From NCBI RefSeq assembly GCF_023078275.1, contig NC_062979.1, forward strand, positions 17,775,848-17,839,847: 64,000 nt of DNA, read 5' to 3'. Origin of the DNA: Leguminivora glycinivorella (Eukaryota > Arthropoda > Insecta > Lepidoptera > Tortricidae). The position numbers were made by a program, and so were the translations under genes. Below are positions 22,090 to 33,667 of this stretch, in pieces. Positions within the stretch are counted from its first letter, which is position 1, and every line of letters begins with the position of its first letter. A model generated the notes under the pieces. It saw nothing but the letters and a program-made list of their open reading frames with translations, searched no databases and was not told where the DNA came from.

Positions 22090-22290
22090 TTACACAGATA
22101 TGTATTCCCAAACAGGGTAGGCAGAGCACACGAAACTACACTTTTCAGTGCCACCGTTGGCAAATTATTAAAGGGTTGTCAGCCTATTCGCACACACCAC
22201 AATGGAATCCATATCCCATAGTTGACTTCTACGACTCACATGTGAGGAAATGTGGTTGTGAGATTTTTAACCCATCACCACACCGGGCAT
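22090..22290 (+). repeat. Dispersed repeat, copy 2 (GGGTAGGCAGAGCACACGAA family)
   Basis: Same order of blocks as 6495-6725, ending TTAACCCATCACCACACCGG. Confidence 0.7.
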
Positions 22291-22374
22291 CTGTATAAAT
22301 TTATTATTTTACATAGACAGGTACACTGATTTAGGTATTCACTGCAAATCAACTGCAAATATAACTTGGTAATC

Positions 22375-23056
22375 CCATATATCGATACCTCTGGGTTCAA
22401 TTGGCGTAAAGGACATTTTGGCGAAAATGAGTTATATATACAGTTTTGTTCAGAATTTCAAGCGCTATCGATCTGTGTAGTTAAAATTTTGATATCTCTT
22501 AAAAAGTTGCCTTTACGACCAAGATTTTCTACTATGGACTTGCAAAAATAGCTTTTCTGAAGGGGCGTAAATATCAAGTCATTAATTTATAAATTATTAT
22601 TTGTGTCGTAAAGGAAATCTACAAATAAAAATATAGTCGCAAGTCACCTTGTTATATATTGTTGCCCTTTAAGCCCTTACTTTCTGAGGATCACTTTCTA
22701 TAGTAGTGTTATAAAGTTGGACGTAAAGGACAAGTTTTTTTTGTTCTTCGTCCTTTACGACCAGCACTAAAAATATTTTATCCGCAACTGTAATCGATAT
22801 CTTTGGGTTCAATTGTCGTAAAGGACATGTAATGCAGGTTTCCAAGAGAAAGATAAACCCACTTTTTTGTTTTTTTGACCTATATTTGTGACGTGTATAA
22901 GAAAAATATGCAGATTACGAGTATCTTTAACCTAGTGTAGCAACCGTAGTGATAAACTAAACGATTTAGAAGATAGATGGTTGTAAAGGACACGTCAAAA
23001 TGTTATAACGTCCTTTACACCCATGATTTGATAGGGTCGTAAATGACGGTCTTAGA
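22375..23056. mobile_element. CGTAAAGGAC-motif element, copy 1
   Basis: The word GTCGTAAAGGACAT and its complement occur at least eight times (for example 22404, 22720, 22744, 22815, 22981, 23008, 23035). Bases 22790-23056 correspond in reverse complement to 33668-33980, with the shared end GTCGTAAATGACGGTCTTAG. No transposase frame. Confidence 0.7.
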
Positions 23057-23215
23057 TGATTAACACGCTTTTATTAGGTCGTCGTGTATGTAACTAACTA
23101 TGTAATGGAATCTGCGGAGGCTAATTTAACCATCTTCCAAGGATCGTAGCGTAATGAAAATTGGCAGCTATATGTAGTTCCGATGACAATACAATAATAT
23201 GGTACTGTTGAGCTG
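23057..23215. mobile_element. Repeat terminus preceding 120-bp array B
   Basis: TAACACGCTTTTATTAGG then GTCGTCGTGTATGTAACTAA through to the first CTGATGATGGAG. The same leader precedes array C at 60566-60723, so leader and array form one unit. Confidence 0.85.
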
Positions 23216-23960
23216 ATCTGATGATGGAGTCGGAAGATATGAACTGGAACTCGATGATGGAACATCGTATCATAGCCGTTTTTGGGTATCTTAGAAAAGT
23301 CTTGTAATGAACTTTGACTACAATTAGGTTTCAAGGTCTGATGATGAAGCCGAAAGATATGAACTGGAACTACATGATGGAACATCGTATCATAGCTGTT
23401 TTTGGGTTTCTTAGAAAAGTCTTGTAATGAACTTTGACTACGATTAGGTTTCAAGGTCTGATGATGGAGCCGGAAGATATGAACTGGAACTACATGATGG
23501 AACATCGTATCATAGCTGTTTTTGGGCTTCTTAGGAAAGTCTTATAATGAACTTTGACTACAATTAGGTTTCAAGGTCTGATGATGGAGCCGGAAGATAT
23601 GAGCTGGAACTACATGATGGAACATCGTGTCATAGCTGTTTTTGGGCTTCTTAGAAAAGTCTTGTAATGAACTTTGACTACGATTAGGTTTCAAGGTCTG
23701 ATGATGGAGCCGGAAGATATGAACTGGAACTACATGATAGAACATCGTATCATAGCTGTTTTTGGGCTTCTTAGAAAAGTCTTGTAATGAACTTTGACTA
23801 CGATTAGGTTTCAAGGTCTGATGATGGAGCCGGAAGATATGAACTGGAACTACATGATGGAACATCGTATCATAGCTGTTTTTGGGCTTCTTAGAAAAGT
23901 CTTGTAATGAACCAGACTACGATTAGGTTTCAAGGCCTGATGATGGTACCGGAAGATAAG
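23216..23960. repeat. 120-bp satellite array B (six units plus a partial)
   Basis: Units begin at about 23215, 23335, 23455, 23575, 23695, 23815 and 23934 and are 120 bp long. The minus strand is an open 40-codon repeat, broken where CTTGTAATG becomes CTTATAATG. The terminal partial unit joins the GC-hairpin satellite exactly as at 421-470. Confidence 0.96.
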
Positions 23961-26900
23961 AACAGAAAAAGGGGGGCTCGAGGGGGGAAGCATGAAAGAA
24001 AGATCAACGTAGTATTTAAAAAAGTTGGGTTAGCGTTTTCTTGTGACCTTTCAGAGCAAACACAGGGGGGCTCGGGGGGCGAAGCCCCCGCAAGAAAGAA
24101 AGACAAACGTTGTATTTAAAATAGGTTGGGTTAAGGTTTTCTAGTGATCCTTAAGAGCAAAGAAAAGGGGGGCTCGGGGGCGAAGCCCCCCGCATGAAAA
24201 AAAGATCAACGTAGTATTTAGAATTAGTAGGGATAGCGTTTTCTTGTGACCTTTAAGAGCAAACAAAGGGGGGCTCGGGGGGCGAAGCCCCCCGCATGAC
24301 AGAAAGATCAACGTAGTATTTAAGATCAGTTGGGTTAGTGTTTTCTTGTGACCTTTAAGAGCAAACAAAGGGGGGCTCGGGGGGCGAAGCCCCCCGCATA
24401 AAAAAAGATTAAGGTAGTATTTAAAATAATTTGGGTTAGCGTTTTCTTGTGACATTTCAGAGCAAACAAAGGGGGGCTAGGGGGCGAAGCCCCCCGCATG
24501 AAAGAAAGATCTACGTTGTATTTAAAGTAAGTTGGGTTAGCGTTTTCTTGTGACCTTTAAGAGCAAACAAAGGGGGGCTCGGGGGGCGAAGCCCCCCGCA
24601 TGACAGAAAGATCAACGTAGTATTTAAGATCAGTTGGGTTAGTGTTTTCTTGTGACCTTTAAGAGCAAACAAAGGGGGCTCGGGGGCGAAGCCCCCGCAT
24701 AAAAAAAGATTAAGGTAGTATTTAAAATAATTTGGGTTAGCGTTTTCTTGTGACATTTCAGAGCAAACAAAGGGGGGCTAGGGGGCGAAGCCCCCCGCAT
24801 GAAAGAAAGATCTACGTTGTATTTAAAGTAAGTTGGGTTAGCGTTTTCTTGTGACCTTTAAGAGCAAACAAAGGGGGGCTCGGGGGGCAAAGCCCCCCGC
24901 ATGAAAGAAAGATCAACGTAGTATTTAGAATAAATTGGTTTAGCGTTTGCTTGTGACCTTTAAGAGCAAACAAAGGTGGGCTCGGGGGGCGAAGCCCCCC
25001 GCATAAAAGAAAGATTAACGTAGTATTTAAAATAAGTTGGGATAGCGTTTTCTTGTGACCTTTCAGAGCAAACAAAGGGGGGCTCGGGGGCGAAGCCCCC
25101 GCATGAAAGAAAGATCAACGTAGTATTTAGAATAAATTGTTTTAGCGTTTTCTTGTGACCTTTAAGAGCAAAGAAAGTGGGGCTCGGGGGGCGAAGCCCC
25201 CCGAATGAAAGAAAGATTAACGTAGTATTTAAGATAAGTTGGGTTAGCGTTTTCTTGTGACCTTTAAGAGCAAACAAAGGGGGCTCGGGGGGCGAAGCCC
25301 CCCGCATGAAAGAAAAATCAACATAGTATTTAGAATAAGTTGGGTTAGCGTTTTCTTGTGACCTTTAAGAGCAAACAAAGGGGGGCTCGGGGGGCGAAGC
25401 CCCCGCATGACAGAAAGATCAACGTAGTATTTAAGATCAGTTGGGTTAGCGTTTTCTTGTGAGCTTTAAGAGCAAACAAAGGGGGCTCGGGGGCGAAGCC
25501 CCCGCATGAAAGAAAGATCAATGTAGTATTTTAGATCAGTTGGGTTAGCGTTTTCTTGTGACCTTTAAGAGCAAACAAAGGGGGGGGCTCGGGGGCGAAG
25601 CCCCCCGCATAAAAAAAGATTAAGGTAGTATTTAAAATAATTTGGGTTAGCGTTTTCTTGTGACATTTCAGAGCAAACAAAGGGGGGCTAGGGGGCGAAG
25701 CCCCCCGCATGAAAGAAAGATCAACGTAGTATTTAGAATAAATTGGTTTAGCGTTTGCTTGTGACCTTTAAGAGCAAACAAAGGGGGCTCGGGGGGCGAA
25801 GCCCCCCGCATGAAAGAAAAATCAACATAGTATTTAGAATAAGTTGGGTTAGCGTTTTCTTGTGACCTTTAAGAGCAAACAAAGGGGGGCTCGGGGGGCG
25901 AAGCCCCCGCATGACAGAAAGATCAACGTAGTATTTAAGATCAGTTGGGTTAGCGTTTTCTTGTGAGCTTTAAGAGCAAACAAAGGGGGCTCGGGGGCGA
26001 AGCCCCCGCATGAAAGAAAGATCAATGTAGTATTTTAGATCAGTTGGGTTAGCGTTTTCTTGTGACCTTTAAGAGCAAACAAAGGGGGGCTCGGGGGGCG
26101 AAGCCCCCCGCATAAAAAAAGATTAAGGTAGTATTTAAAATAATTTGGGTTAGCGTTTTCTTGTGACATTTCAGAGCAAACAAAGGGGGGCTAGGGGGCG
26201 AAGCCCCCCGCATGAAAGAAAGATCTACGTTGTATTTAAAGTAAGTTGGGTTAGCGTTTTCTTGTGACCTTTAAGAGCAAACAAAGGGGGGCTCGGGGGG
26301 CGAAGCCCCCCGCATGAAAGAAAGATCAACGTAGTATTTAGAATAAATTGGTTTAGCGTTTGCTTGTGACCTTTAAGAGCAAACAAAGGTGGGCTCGGGG
26401 GGCGAAGCCCCCCGCATGAAAGAAAGATCAACGTAGTATTTAAGATAAGTTGGGTTAGCGTTTTCTTTTGACCTTTAAGAGCAAACAAAGGGGGGCTCGG
26501 GGGGCGAAGCCCCCCGCATAAAAGAAAGATTAACGTAGTATTTAAAATAAGTTGGGATAGCGTTTTCTTGTGACCTTTCAGAGCAAACAAAGGGGGGCTC
26601 GGGGGCGAAGCCCCCGCATGAAAGAAAGATCAACGTAGTATTTAGAATAAATTGTTTTAGCGTTTTCTTGTGACCTTTAAGAGCAAAGAAAGTGGGGCTC
26701 GGGGGGCGAAGCCCCCCGAATGAAAGAAAGATTAACGTAGTATTTAAGATAAGTTGGGTTAGCGTTTTCTTGTGACCTTTAAGAGCAAACAAAGGGGGCT
26801 CGGGGGGCGAAGCCCCCCGCATGAAAGAAAAATCAACATAGTATTTAGAATAAGTTGGGTTAGCGTTTTCTTGTGACCTTTAAGAGCAAACAAAGGGGGG

Positions 26901-29135
26901 CTCGGGGGGCGAAGCCCCCCGCATGACAGAAAGATCAACGTAGTATTTAAGATCAGTTGGGTTAGCGTTTTCTTGTGAGCTTTAAGAGCAAACAAAGGGG
27001 GCTCGGGGGCGAAGCCCCCGCATGAAAGAAAGATCAATGTAGTATTTTAGATCAGTTGGGTTAGCGTTTTCTTGTGACCTTTAAGAGCAAACAAAGGGGG
27101 CTCGGGGGGCGAAGCCCCCCGCATAAAAAAAGATTAAGGTAGTATTTAAAATAATTTGGGTTAGCGTTTTCTTGTGACATTTCAGAGCAAACAAAGGGGG
27201 GCTAGGGGGCGAAGCCCCCCGCATGAAAGAAAGATCTACGTTGTATTTAAAGTAAGTTGGGTTAGCGTTTTCTTGTGACCTTTAAGAGCAAACAAAGGGG
27301 GCTCGGGGGCGAAGCCCCCATGAAAGAAAGATCAACGTAGTATTTAGAATAAATTGGTTTAGCGTTTGCTTGTGACCTTTAAGAGCAAACAAAGGTGGGC
27401 TCGGGGGGCGAAGCCCCCCGCATGAAAGAAAGATCAACGTAGTATTTAAGATAAGTTGGGTTAGCGTTTTCTTTTGACCTTTAAGAGCAAACAAAGGGGG
27501 GCTCGGGGGGCGAAGCCCCCCGCATAAAAGAAAGATTAACGTAGTATTTAAAATAAGTTGGGATAGCGTTTTCTTGTGACCTTTCAGAGCAAACAAAGGG
27601 GGGCTCGGGGGGCGAAGCCCCCGCATAAAAGAAAGATCAACGTTGTATTTAAAATAAGTTGAGCGGCATGTCTGCGACCTATGCATCACAAGAAAGAAAG
27701 ATCTACGTTGTATTTAAAGTAAGTTGGGTTAGCGTTTTCTTGTGACCTTTAAGAGCAAACAAAGGGGGCTCGGGGGCGAAGCCCCCGCATGAAAGAAAGA
27801 TCAACGTAGTATTTAGAATAAATTGGTTTAGCGTTTGCTTGTGACCTTTAAGAGCAAACAAAGGTGGGCTCGGGGGCGAAGCCCCCGCATGAAAGAAAGA
27901 TCAACGTAGTATTTAAGATAAGTTGGGTTAGCGTTTTCTTTTGACCTTTAAGAGCAAACAAAGGGGGCTCGGGGGCGAAGCCCCCCGCATAAAAGAAAGA
28001 TTAACGTAGTATTTAAAATAAGTTGGGATAGCGTTTTCTTGTGACCTTTCAGAGCAAACAAAGGGGGGCTCGGGGGGCGAAGCCCCCCGCATGAAAGAAA
28101 GATCAACGTAGTATTTAGAATAAATTGTTTTAGCGTTTTCTTGTGACCTTTAAGAGCAAAGAAAGTGGGGCTCGGGGGGCGAAGCCCCCCGAATGAAAGA
28201 AAGATTAACGTAGTATTTAAGATAAGTTGGGTTAGCGTTTTCTTGTGACCTTTAAGAGCAAACAAAGGGGGCTCGGGGGGCGAAGCCCCCCGCATGAAAG
28301 AAAAATCAACATAGTATTTAGAATAAGTTGGGTTAGCGTTTTCTTGTGACCTTTAAGAGCAAACAAAGGGGGCTCGGGGGCGAAGCCCCCGCATGACAGA
28401 AAGATCAACGTAGTATTTAAGATCAGTTGGGTTAGCGTTTTCTTGTGAGCTTTAAGAGCAAACAAAGGGGGGCTCGGGGGGCGAAGCCCCCCGCATGAAA
28501 GAAAGATCAATGTAGTATTTTAGATCAGTTGGGTTAGCGTTTTCTTGTGACCTTTAAGAGCAAACAAAGGGGGCTCGGGGGCGAAGCCCCCGCATAAAAA
28601 AAGATTAAGGTAGTATTTAAAATAATTTGGGTTAGCGTTTTCTTGTGACATTTCAGAGCAAACAAAGGGGGCTAGGGGCGAAGCCCCCGCATGAAAGAAA
28701 GATCTACGTTGTATTTAAAGTAAGTTGGGTTAGCGTTTTCTTGTGACCTTTAAGAGCAAACAAAGGGGGCTCGGGGGCGAAGCCCCCGCATGAAAGAAAG
28801 ATCAACGTAGTATTTAGAATAAATTGGTTTAGCGTTTGCTTGTGACCTTTAAGAGCAAACAAAGGTGGGCTCGGGGGGCGAAGCCCCCCGCATGAAAGAA
28901 AGATCAACGTAGTATTTAAGATAAGTTGGGTTAGCGTTTTCTTTTGACCTTTAAGAGCAAACAAAGGGGGGCTCGGGGGGCGAAGCCCCCGCATAAAAGA
29001 AAGATTAACGTAGTATTTAAAATAAGTTGGGATAGCGTTTTCTTGTGACCTTTCAGAGCAAACAAAGGGGGCTCGGGGGCGAAGCCCCCTCATAAAAGAA
29101 AGATCAACGTTGTATTTAAAATAAGTTGGGTTAAG
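23961..29135. repeat. GC-hairpin satellite, array B1 (about 51 monomers, higher-order repeats)
   Basis: The largest array. Rare variants recur at spacings that are near multiples of the monomer: GGGGGCTAGGGG at about 24476, 24777, 25687, 26190, 27200 and 28670; TTTTCTTTTGACC at about 26465, 27472, 27938 and 28942; CATGACAGAAAG at six sites. This shows block duplications of about 0.3, 0.5, 1.0 and 1.47 kb. An inverted fragment interrupts it at 27661-27694. Confidence 0.97.
27661..27694 (-). other. Inverted scrap of the retroelement 5' junction
   Basis: The 34 bases GAGCGGCATGTCTGCGACCT...CACAAGAA are the exact reverse complement of the join between satellite (TTCTTGTGAT) and retroelement fragment (GCATAGGTCGC...) seen at 29139-29172 and 30524-30557. 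Normal-orientation satellite resumes directly. Confidence 0.95.
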
Positions 29136-29503
29136 GTTTTCTTGTGATGCATAGGTCGCAGACATGCCGCTCACGAGCGGAACCTGCCACCCTAAAGACA
29201 GCCAGCGGGCGAGGGATGCATGAGAGCGCCCCCGCCCAATACGCTGGCTCTCGAGTTGGAGAGTGCGACCCTTGTGTCCAGGAAGCGCTCCCACAGTGAG
29301 GACCGGTCGGCTCATGGCCCGACCTGCGAGGGATTCTGATCCAGGATGGCCGCTGCGGGGCCGCGGATGGACACCGTGGGGTTTAGTGGGTAGGGGGGAC
29401 TCTTTACAGCCTCGAGCCCCACATAACCGACCGGGTCGCCCACCACCTCAGACCCGGCGGTATGCGTAAACGCATTCCCCACGAAAAAAAAAAAAAAAAA
29501 AAA
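29136..29503 (+). mobile_element. Poly(A)-ended retroelement fragment in satellite, copy 2
   Basis: An insert of 355 bp (29149-29503) between GTTTTCTTGTGAT repeats (29136-29148, 29504-29516), with the same 5' truncation point and A-tail as copies 1 and 3. Here the A-tract is uninterrupted, giving the empty site for the Penelope-like insertion of copy 1. Confidence 0.85.
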
Positions 29504-29534
29504 GTTTTCTTGTGATCCTTAAGAGTAAAGAAAA
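29504..29534. repeat. GC-hairpin satellite, partial monomer
   Basis: The downstream target duplication plus CCTTAAGAGTAAAG, cut by the next insertion and continued at 30143. Confidence 0.9.
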
Positions 29535-30142
29535 AAACCGGCCAAGTGCGAGTCGGGCTCGCGCACAAAGGGTTCCGTAGCAGCAAATATAATAAACCAA
29601 TAACTTAACCAAAATTACAGTTAAATCAACCTATCTCAAAAACTATAAGAGATACTTTGATCAAACCAAAAATCGTTGAAAGAGTTAATTAGCATGCATC
29701 ACCTCTATTTTTTTTAGAATTTTATACCCCGTAGTTATAAAAATAGAGGGGGGGGGGACATACTTTTTACGACTTTGAGAGCTGATATCTCAAAAACCGT
29801 TCACTTTAAGAAAAATGTTTTTTAGAAAACTTTATATCATTTTAAAAGACCTTTCCATTGATACCCCACACGGGTATGTACATCGAAAAAAAAAATTTTC
29901 ATCCCTCAGTTACATGTATGGGGGGCCCCACCCCCAATTCTTTTTTTTACTATTTAGTGTCATAATTTTGTAGCGGTTCATACAACACATATTCCCATCA
30001 AATTTCATCACTGTAGTACTTATAGTTTCCGAGTAAATCGGCTGTGACAGACGGACAGACGGACAGACGGACAGACGGACAGACGGACATGACGAAACTA
30101 TAAGGGTTCCGTTTTTGCCATTTTGGCTACGGAACCCTAAAA
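29535..30142. mobile_element. ACCGGCCAAGTGCGAG repeat, copy 2, inside satellite
   Basis: Begins AAACCGGCCAAGTGCGAGTC and ends CTACGGAACCCTAAAA, with a (GACAGACG)n run at 30047-30090. Array A2 (4391-4410) preserves the uninterrupted target AGTAAAGAAAAGGGGGCC, so both boundaries are defined to within the A-run. Confidence 0.9.
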
Positions 30143-30520
30143 AGGGGGCCTCGGGGGGCGAAGCCCCTCGCATGAAAGAAAGATCAACGTAGTATTTAGA
30201 ATAAGTTGGGTGAGCGTTTTCTTGTGACCTTTAAGAGCAAACAAAGGGGGGCTCGGGGGGCGAAGCCCCCCGCATAAAAGAAAGATTAACGTAGTATTTA
30301 AAATAAGTTGGGTTAGCGTTTTCTTGTTACCTTTCAGAGCAAACAAAGGGGGGCTAGGGGGCGAAGCCCCCCGCATGAAAGAAAGATCTACGTTGTATTT
30401 AAAGTAAGTTGGGTTAGCGTTTTCTTGTGACCTTTAAGAGCAAACAAAGGGGGGCTCGGGGGGCGAAGCCCCCCGCATGAAAGAAAGATCAACGTTGTAT
30501 TTAAAATAAGTTGGGTTAAA
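30143..30520. repeat. GC-hairpin satellite, array B2 (about 4 monomers)
   Basis: Continues the monomer broken at 29534. One monomer has the GGGGGCTAGGGG variant. Confidence 0.93.
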
Positions 30521-30885
30521 GTTTTCTTGTGATGCATAGGTCGCAGACATGCCGCTCACGAGCGGAACCTGCCACCCTAAAGACAGCCAGCGGGCGAGGG
30601 ATGCATGAGAGCGCCCCCGCCCAATACGCTGGCTCTCGAGTTGGAGAGTGCGACCCTTGTGTCCAGGAAGCGCTCCCACAGTGAGGACCGGTCGGCTCAT
30701 GGCCCGACCTGCGAGGGATTCTGATCCAGGATGGCCGCTGCGGGGCCGCGGATGGACACCGTGGGGTTTAGTGGGTAGGGGGGACTCTTTACAGCCTCGA
30801 GCCCCACATAACCGACCGGGTCGCCCACCACCTCAGACCCGGCGGTATGCGTAAACGCATTCCCCACGAAAAAAAAAAAAAAAAA
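30521..30885 (+). mobile_element. Poly(A)-ended retroelement fragment in satellite, copy 3
   Basis: An insert of 352 bp (30534-30885) between GTTTTCTTGTGAT repeats (30521-30533, 30886-30898). It is almost identical to copy 2, including the 5' end. Confidence 0.85.
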
Positions 30886-31222
30886 GTTTTCTTGTGATCC
30901 TTAAGAGTAAACAAAAGGGGGCTCGGGGGCGAAGCCCCCGCATGAAAGAAAGATAAACGTTGTATTTAAATAAGTTGGGTTAGCGTTTTCTTGTTACCTT
31001 TAAGAGTAAACAAAGGGGGGCTCGGGGGCGAAGCCCCCGCATAAAAAAAGATTAACGTAGTATTTAAAATAAGTTGGGTTAGCGTTTTCTTGTGACCTTT
31101 CAGAGCAAACAAAGGGGGCTCGGGGGGCAAAGCCCCCCGCATAAAAGAAAGATCAACGTTGTATTTAAAATAAGTTGGGTAATGGTTTTCCTGTGACCCT
31201 TAAGTGCAAATAAAGGGGGGTT
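30886..31222. repeat. GC-hairpin satellite, array B3 (about 3.5 monomers)
   Basis: Corresponds to array A2. It ends at AAATAAAGGGGGGTTCGG. Confidence 0.92.
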
Positions 31223-31389
31223 CGGCAAAAAAGAAATACTTAAATTTTGTTTGAATTAGTTGAAATGTGACAATATTTTCTAATCGAGTCAAACAAAATC
31301 CCACTAGCTGAGAGCTTCAAAACAATGTATGGCGAAAGTATGTCTCTCTAATGTCTTCAAAAAGTCCGCGATGGCACATGTCTATATTG
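31223..31389. other. Spacer with weak dispersed-repeat similarity
   Basis: Resembles 9985-10190 (GTTGAAATGTGACAATATTT, TCTAATCGAGTCAAAC, GTCCGCGATGGCACATG). It is absent from block A, where satellite meets the fold-back element directly. Confidence 0.4.
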
Positions 31390-32378
31390 TCTATCTTTTA
31401 CGGATAACTTACTAGGTATAAACATTTTTATGATAATACCGTAATAAGAAGGTAGCCGCTAGTTATTATTAAGTAGCAATTAGCAATAAGTACACGTTAA
31501 GCCACAAATGGCATGTAAAATCCGCCTACTTGAAATAATTTTATGTATAAATGTTAAAAGGTATTTATTTCATTATTAATGACTAAAAAGTATAAAATAA
31601 ATTAATAGTTTAAAAAACACTATAAAACACGCTTTTATAAATGCACGTAAAAGCCAAAAATAAATTATGGATCGTTCAAGTTGTCTCTATTTGTGAGCTG
31701 AAGTTTAAAAACTATGTGCTTTTAATTATAATATTTGATTGTAAAAGCGTGGGGCGCTGGAACAGGAAAGACTTTCTTGTAAACAAATACTAATTCGAAC
31801 TTCCTGGCGAATGAAGTTGCATAAGAACATAACGTTTACATATGCCGCCTAAGGGTTACCAAAAGAACCAAAGATATCTCGTCCACGAACAAGAACTCTG
31901 CATCCTGTCACTGTAGACACTTTCCCCTTTTGTACTTTGATTACTTACCGGAAAAAAGCGGCGTTCTAAGTGTCGGTGACTGTCGACTCTCCTCGCTACT
32001 AGCGCATATTTTGTCTGAGTTCGACAAACTGGTACCTACTTTGAACACTGACTTTTAATTGATTTGACTGTTTAATGTAGAACCTACTAGTCATGCTGCA
32101 ACTCCAGTTAGCGCGTCAATCTGTGTAACCTCCTTCCCGTAACATAGCATAATTTGATTTATCAGCAAGTTATACTTATATATTCTGTGGTTATACAAAA
32201 AGTCTTTCCTGTTCCAGCGCCCCACGCTTTTACAATCAAATATTATAATTAAAAGCACATAGTTTTTAAACTTCAGCTCACAAATAGAGACAACTTGAAC
32301 GATCCATAATTTATTTTTGGCTTTTACGTGCATTTATAAAAGCGTGTTTTATAGTGTTTTTTAAACTATTAATTTATT
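31390..32378. mobile_element. Fold-back element with ~180-bp arms, copy B
   Basis: Arms 31596-31775 and 32199-32378 correspond to those of copy A, and the left shoulder TTTTACGGATAACTTACTAG is shared. A small indel (TTATATATTCTGTGG) distinguishes the loop from copy A. Confidence 0.87.
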
Positions 32379-33667
32379 TTTTATATAAAGTCGGGGCGTA
32401 ATTGTAACCGAAATGGTACAAATGTTGTTCTAAGTTTACAATTAAAAACTGGAAAAATGTATCAAAACGTACTTAATATGGCATAGAATAGCTCTACATC
32501 AGTTTAATGCAGTGTATTATTTATCTAAGCTTTCTTAGCAACAAAAAAGAACAAGACTAATATTTTATATCCAGTTTTGTAATAAAGAAACAATATTTGC
32601 TTAAAAACTATCTAATACTTTAGCAACAAATTCAAAGTTATTTTTTTAGTATTCGCCGCTGTCTGAATAGTCAGTAGGTTACGCATTCAGTCTTTAATTC
32701 TAGCAGGGAAACGCTTTCGTAGTATTATTATACTGCGGCGAGATGTAGGTAATTAAAAAAACATTATGGTAATCAGGGTACGTACCCAAATGCACAAACG
32801 CTCACGATAATATCTATTTCGTAGCTATATATCTTTATCGCTCTTGCGTATTGCACCAGACTGCATTTTTGTCGGCGTCTGGCGTCGACGATTGCCATTC
32901 AGCTACGCAGGCAGTAAACTTTAACAGTAGACTATACTAACATTTAGTGCGACAATAACAGGTGCGTTTCGCTAGCGAATGAGCGTTAGCGTTTGGTGAC
33001 TTGGCTATGTACCCAGGTACTTAAAGCATTGACTATAATATTTCTAGGATTGAACTCATAATTAAGATTATTCTTATTTAACAGGTTTAAGACTAAATAA
33101 CAATCTTCTGTTTTAAAATTATCAAAAATATGAATCAACATAGTAGGTAGTCTTGACTACAGTTTGTATACGCGTCCTAACTTGCGTTTATAAATAAGTA
33201 CTTAACTCTTAGTTATTCTTAAAACTTCTCTCTACTTTAGACTTAAAATTACTGTCGTATTAATATAGTCTACTATTCACAGTTGCTGATTAAAGTTTAC
33301 GTGATTACCATTAGTGTTTTTATATTTACTTAAACTACGAAAGCGTTTCCCTGCTAGAATTAAATACTGAATGCGTAACTTATTGAGACAGCCGAGCGGC
33401 GAGTACTAAAATAATAACTTTCCAAAATATTAGATAGTTTTTAAGCAAATGTTGTTTCTTTATTGCAAAACTGGATATAAAATAATCTTGTTCTTTGTCT
33501 CTGCTAAATATTTATATAAATATACACTGTAACACTAATGTGGCTATTCTATGCCATATTAACTACGTTTTGATACATTTTTCAAGTTTCTCAATTGTAA
33601 ACTAAGCTAAAAACAGTTGCCATTTGTACCATTCCGGTTACATTTACGCCCCGAATTTGTATAAAAA
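32379..33667. mobile_element. Fold-back element 2, ~340-bp arms with nested MITE
   Basis: The left arm about 32379-32735 (TATAAAGTCGGGGCGTAA ... GCAGGGAAACGCTTTCGTAG) and the right arm about 33328-33667 are inverted copies at moderate identity. The loop contains a diverged CGTAGCCGAATGG-type MITE (32782-32911). It abuts fold-back copy B on the left and the CGTAAAGGAC element on the right. No coding sequence seen. Confidence 0.8.
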
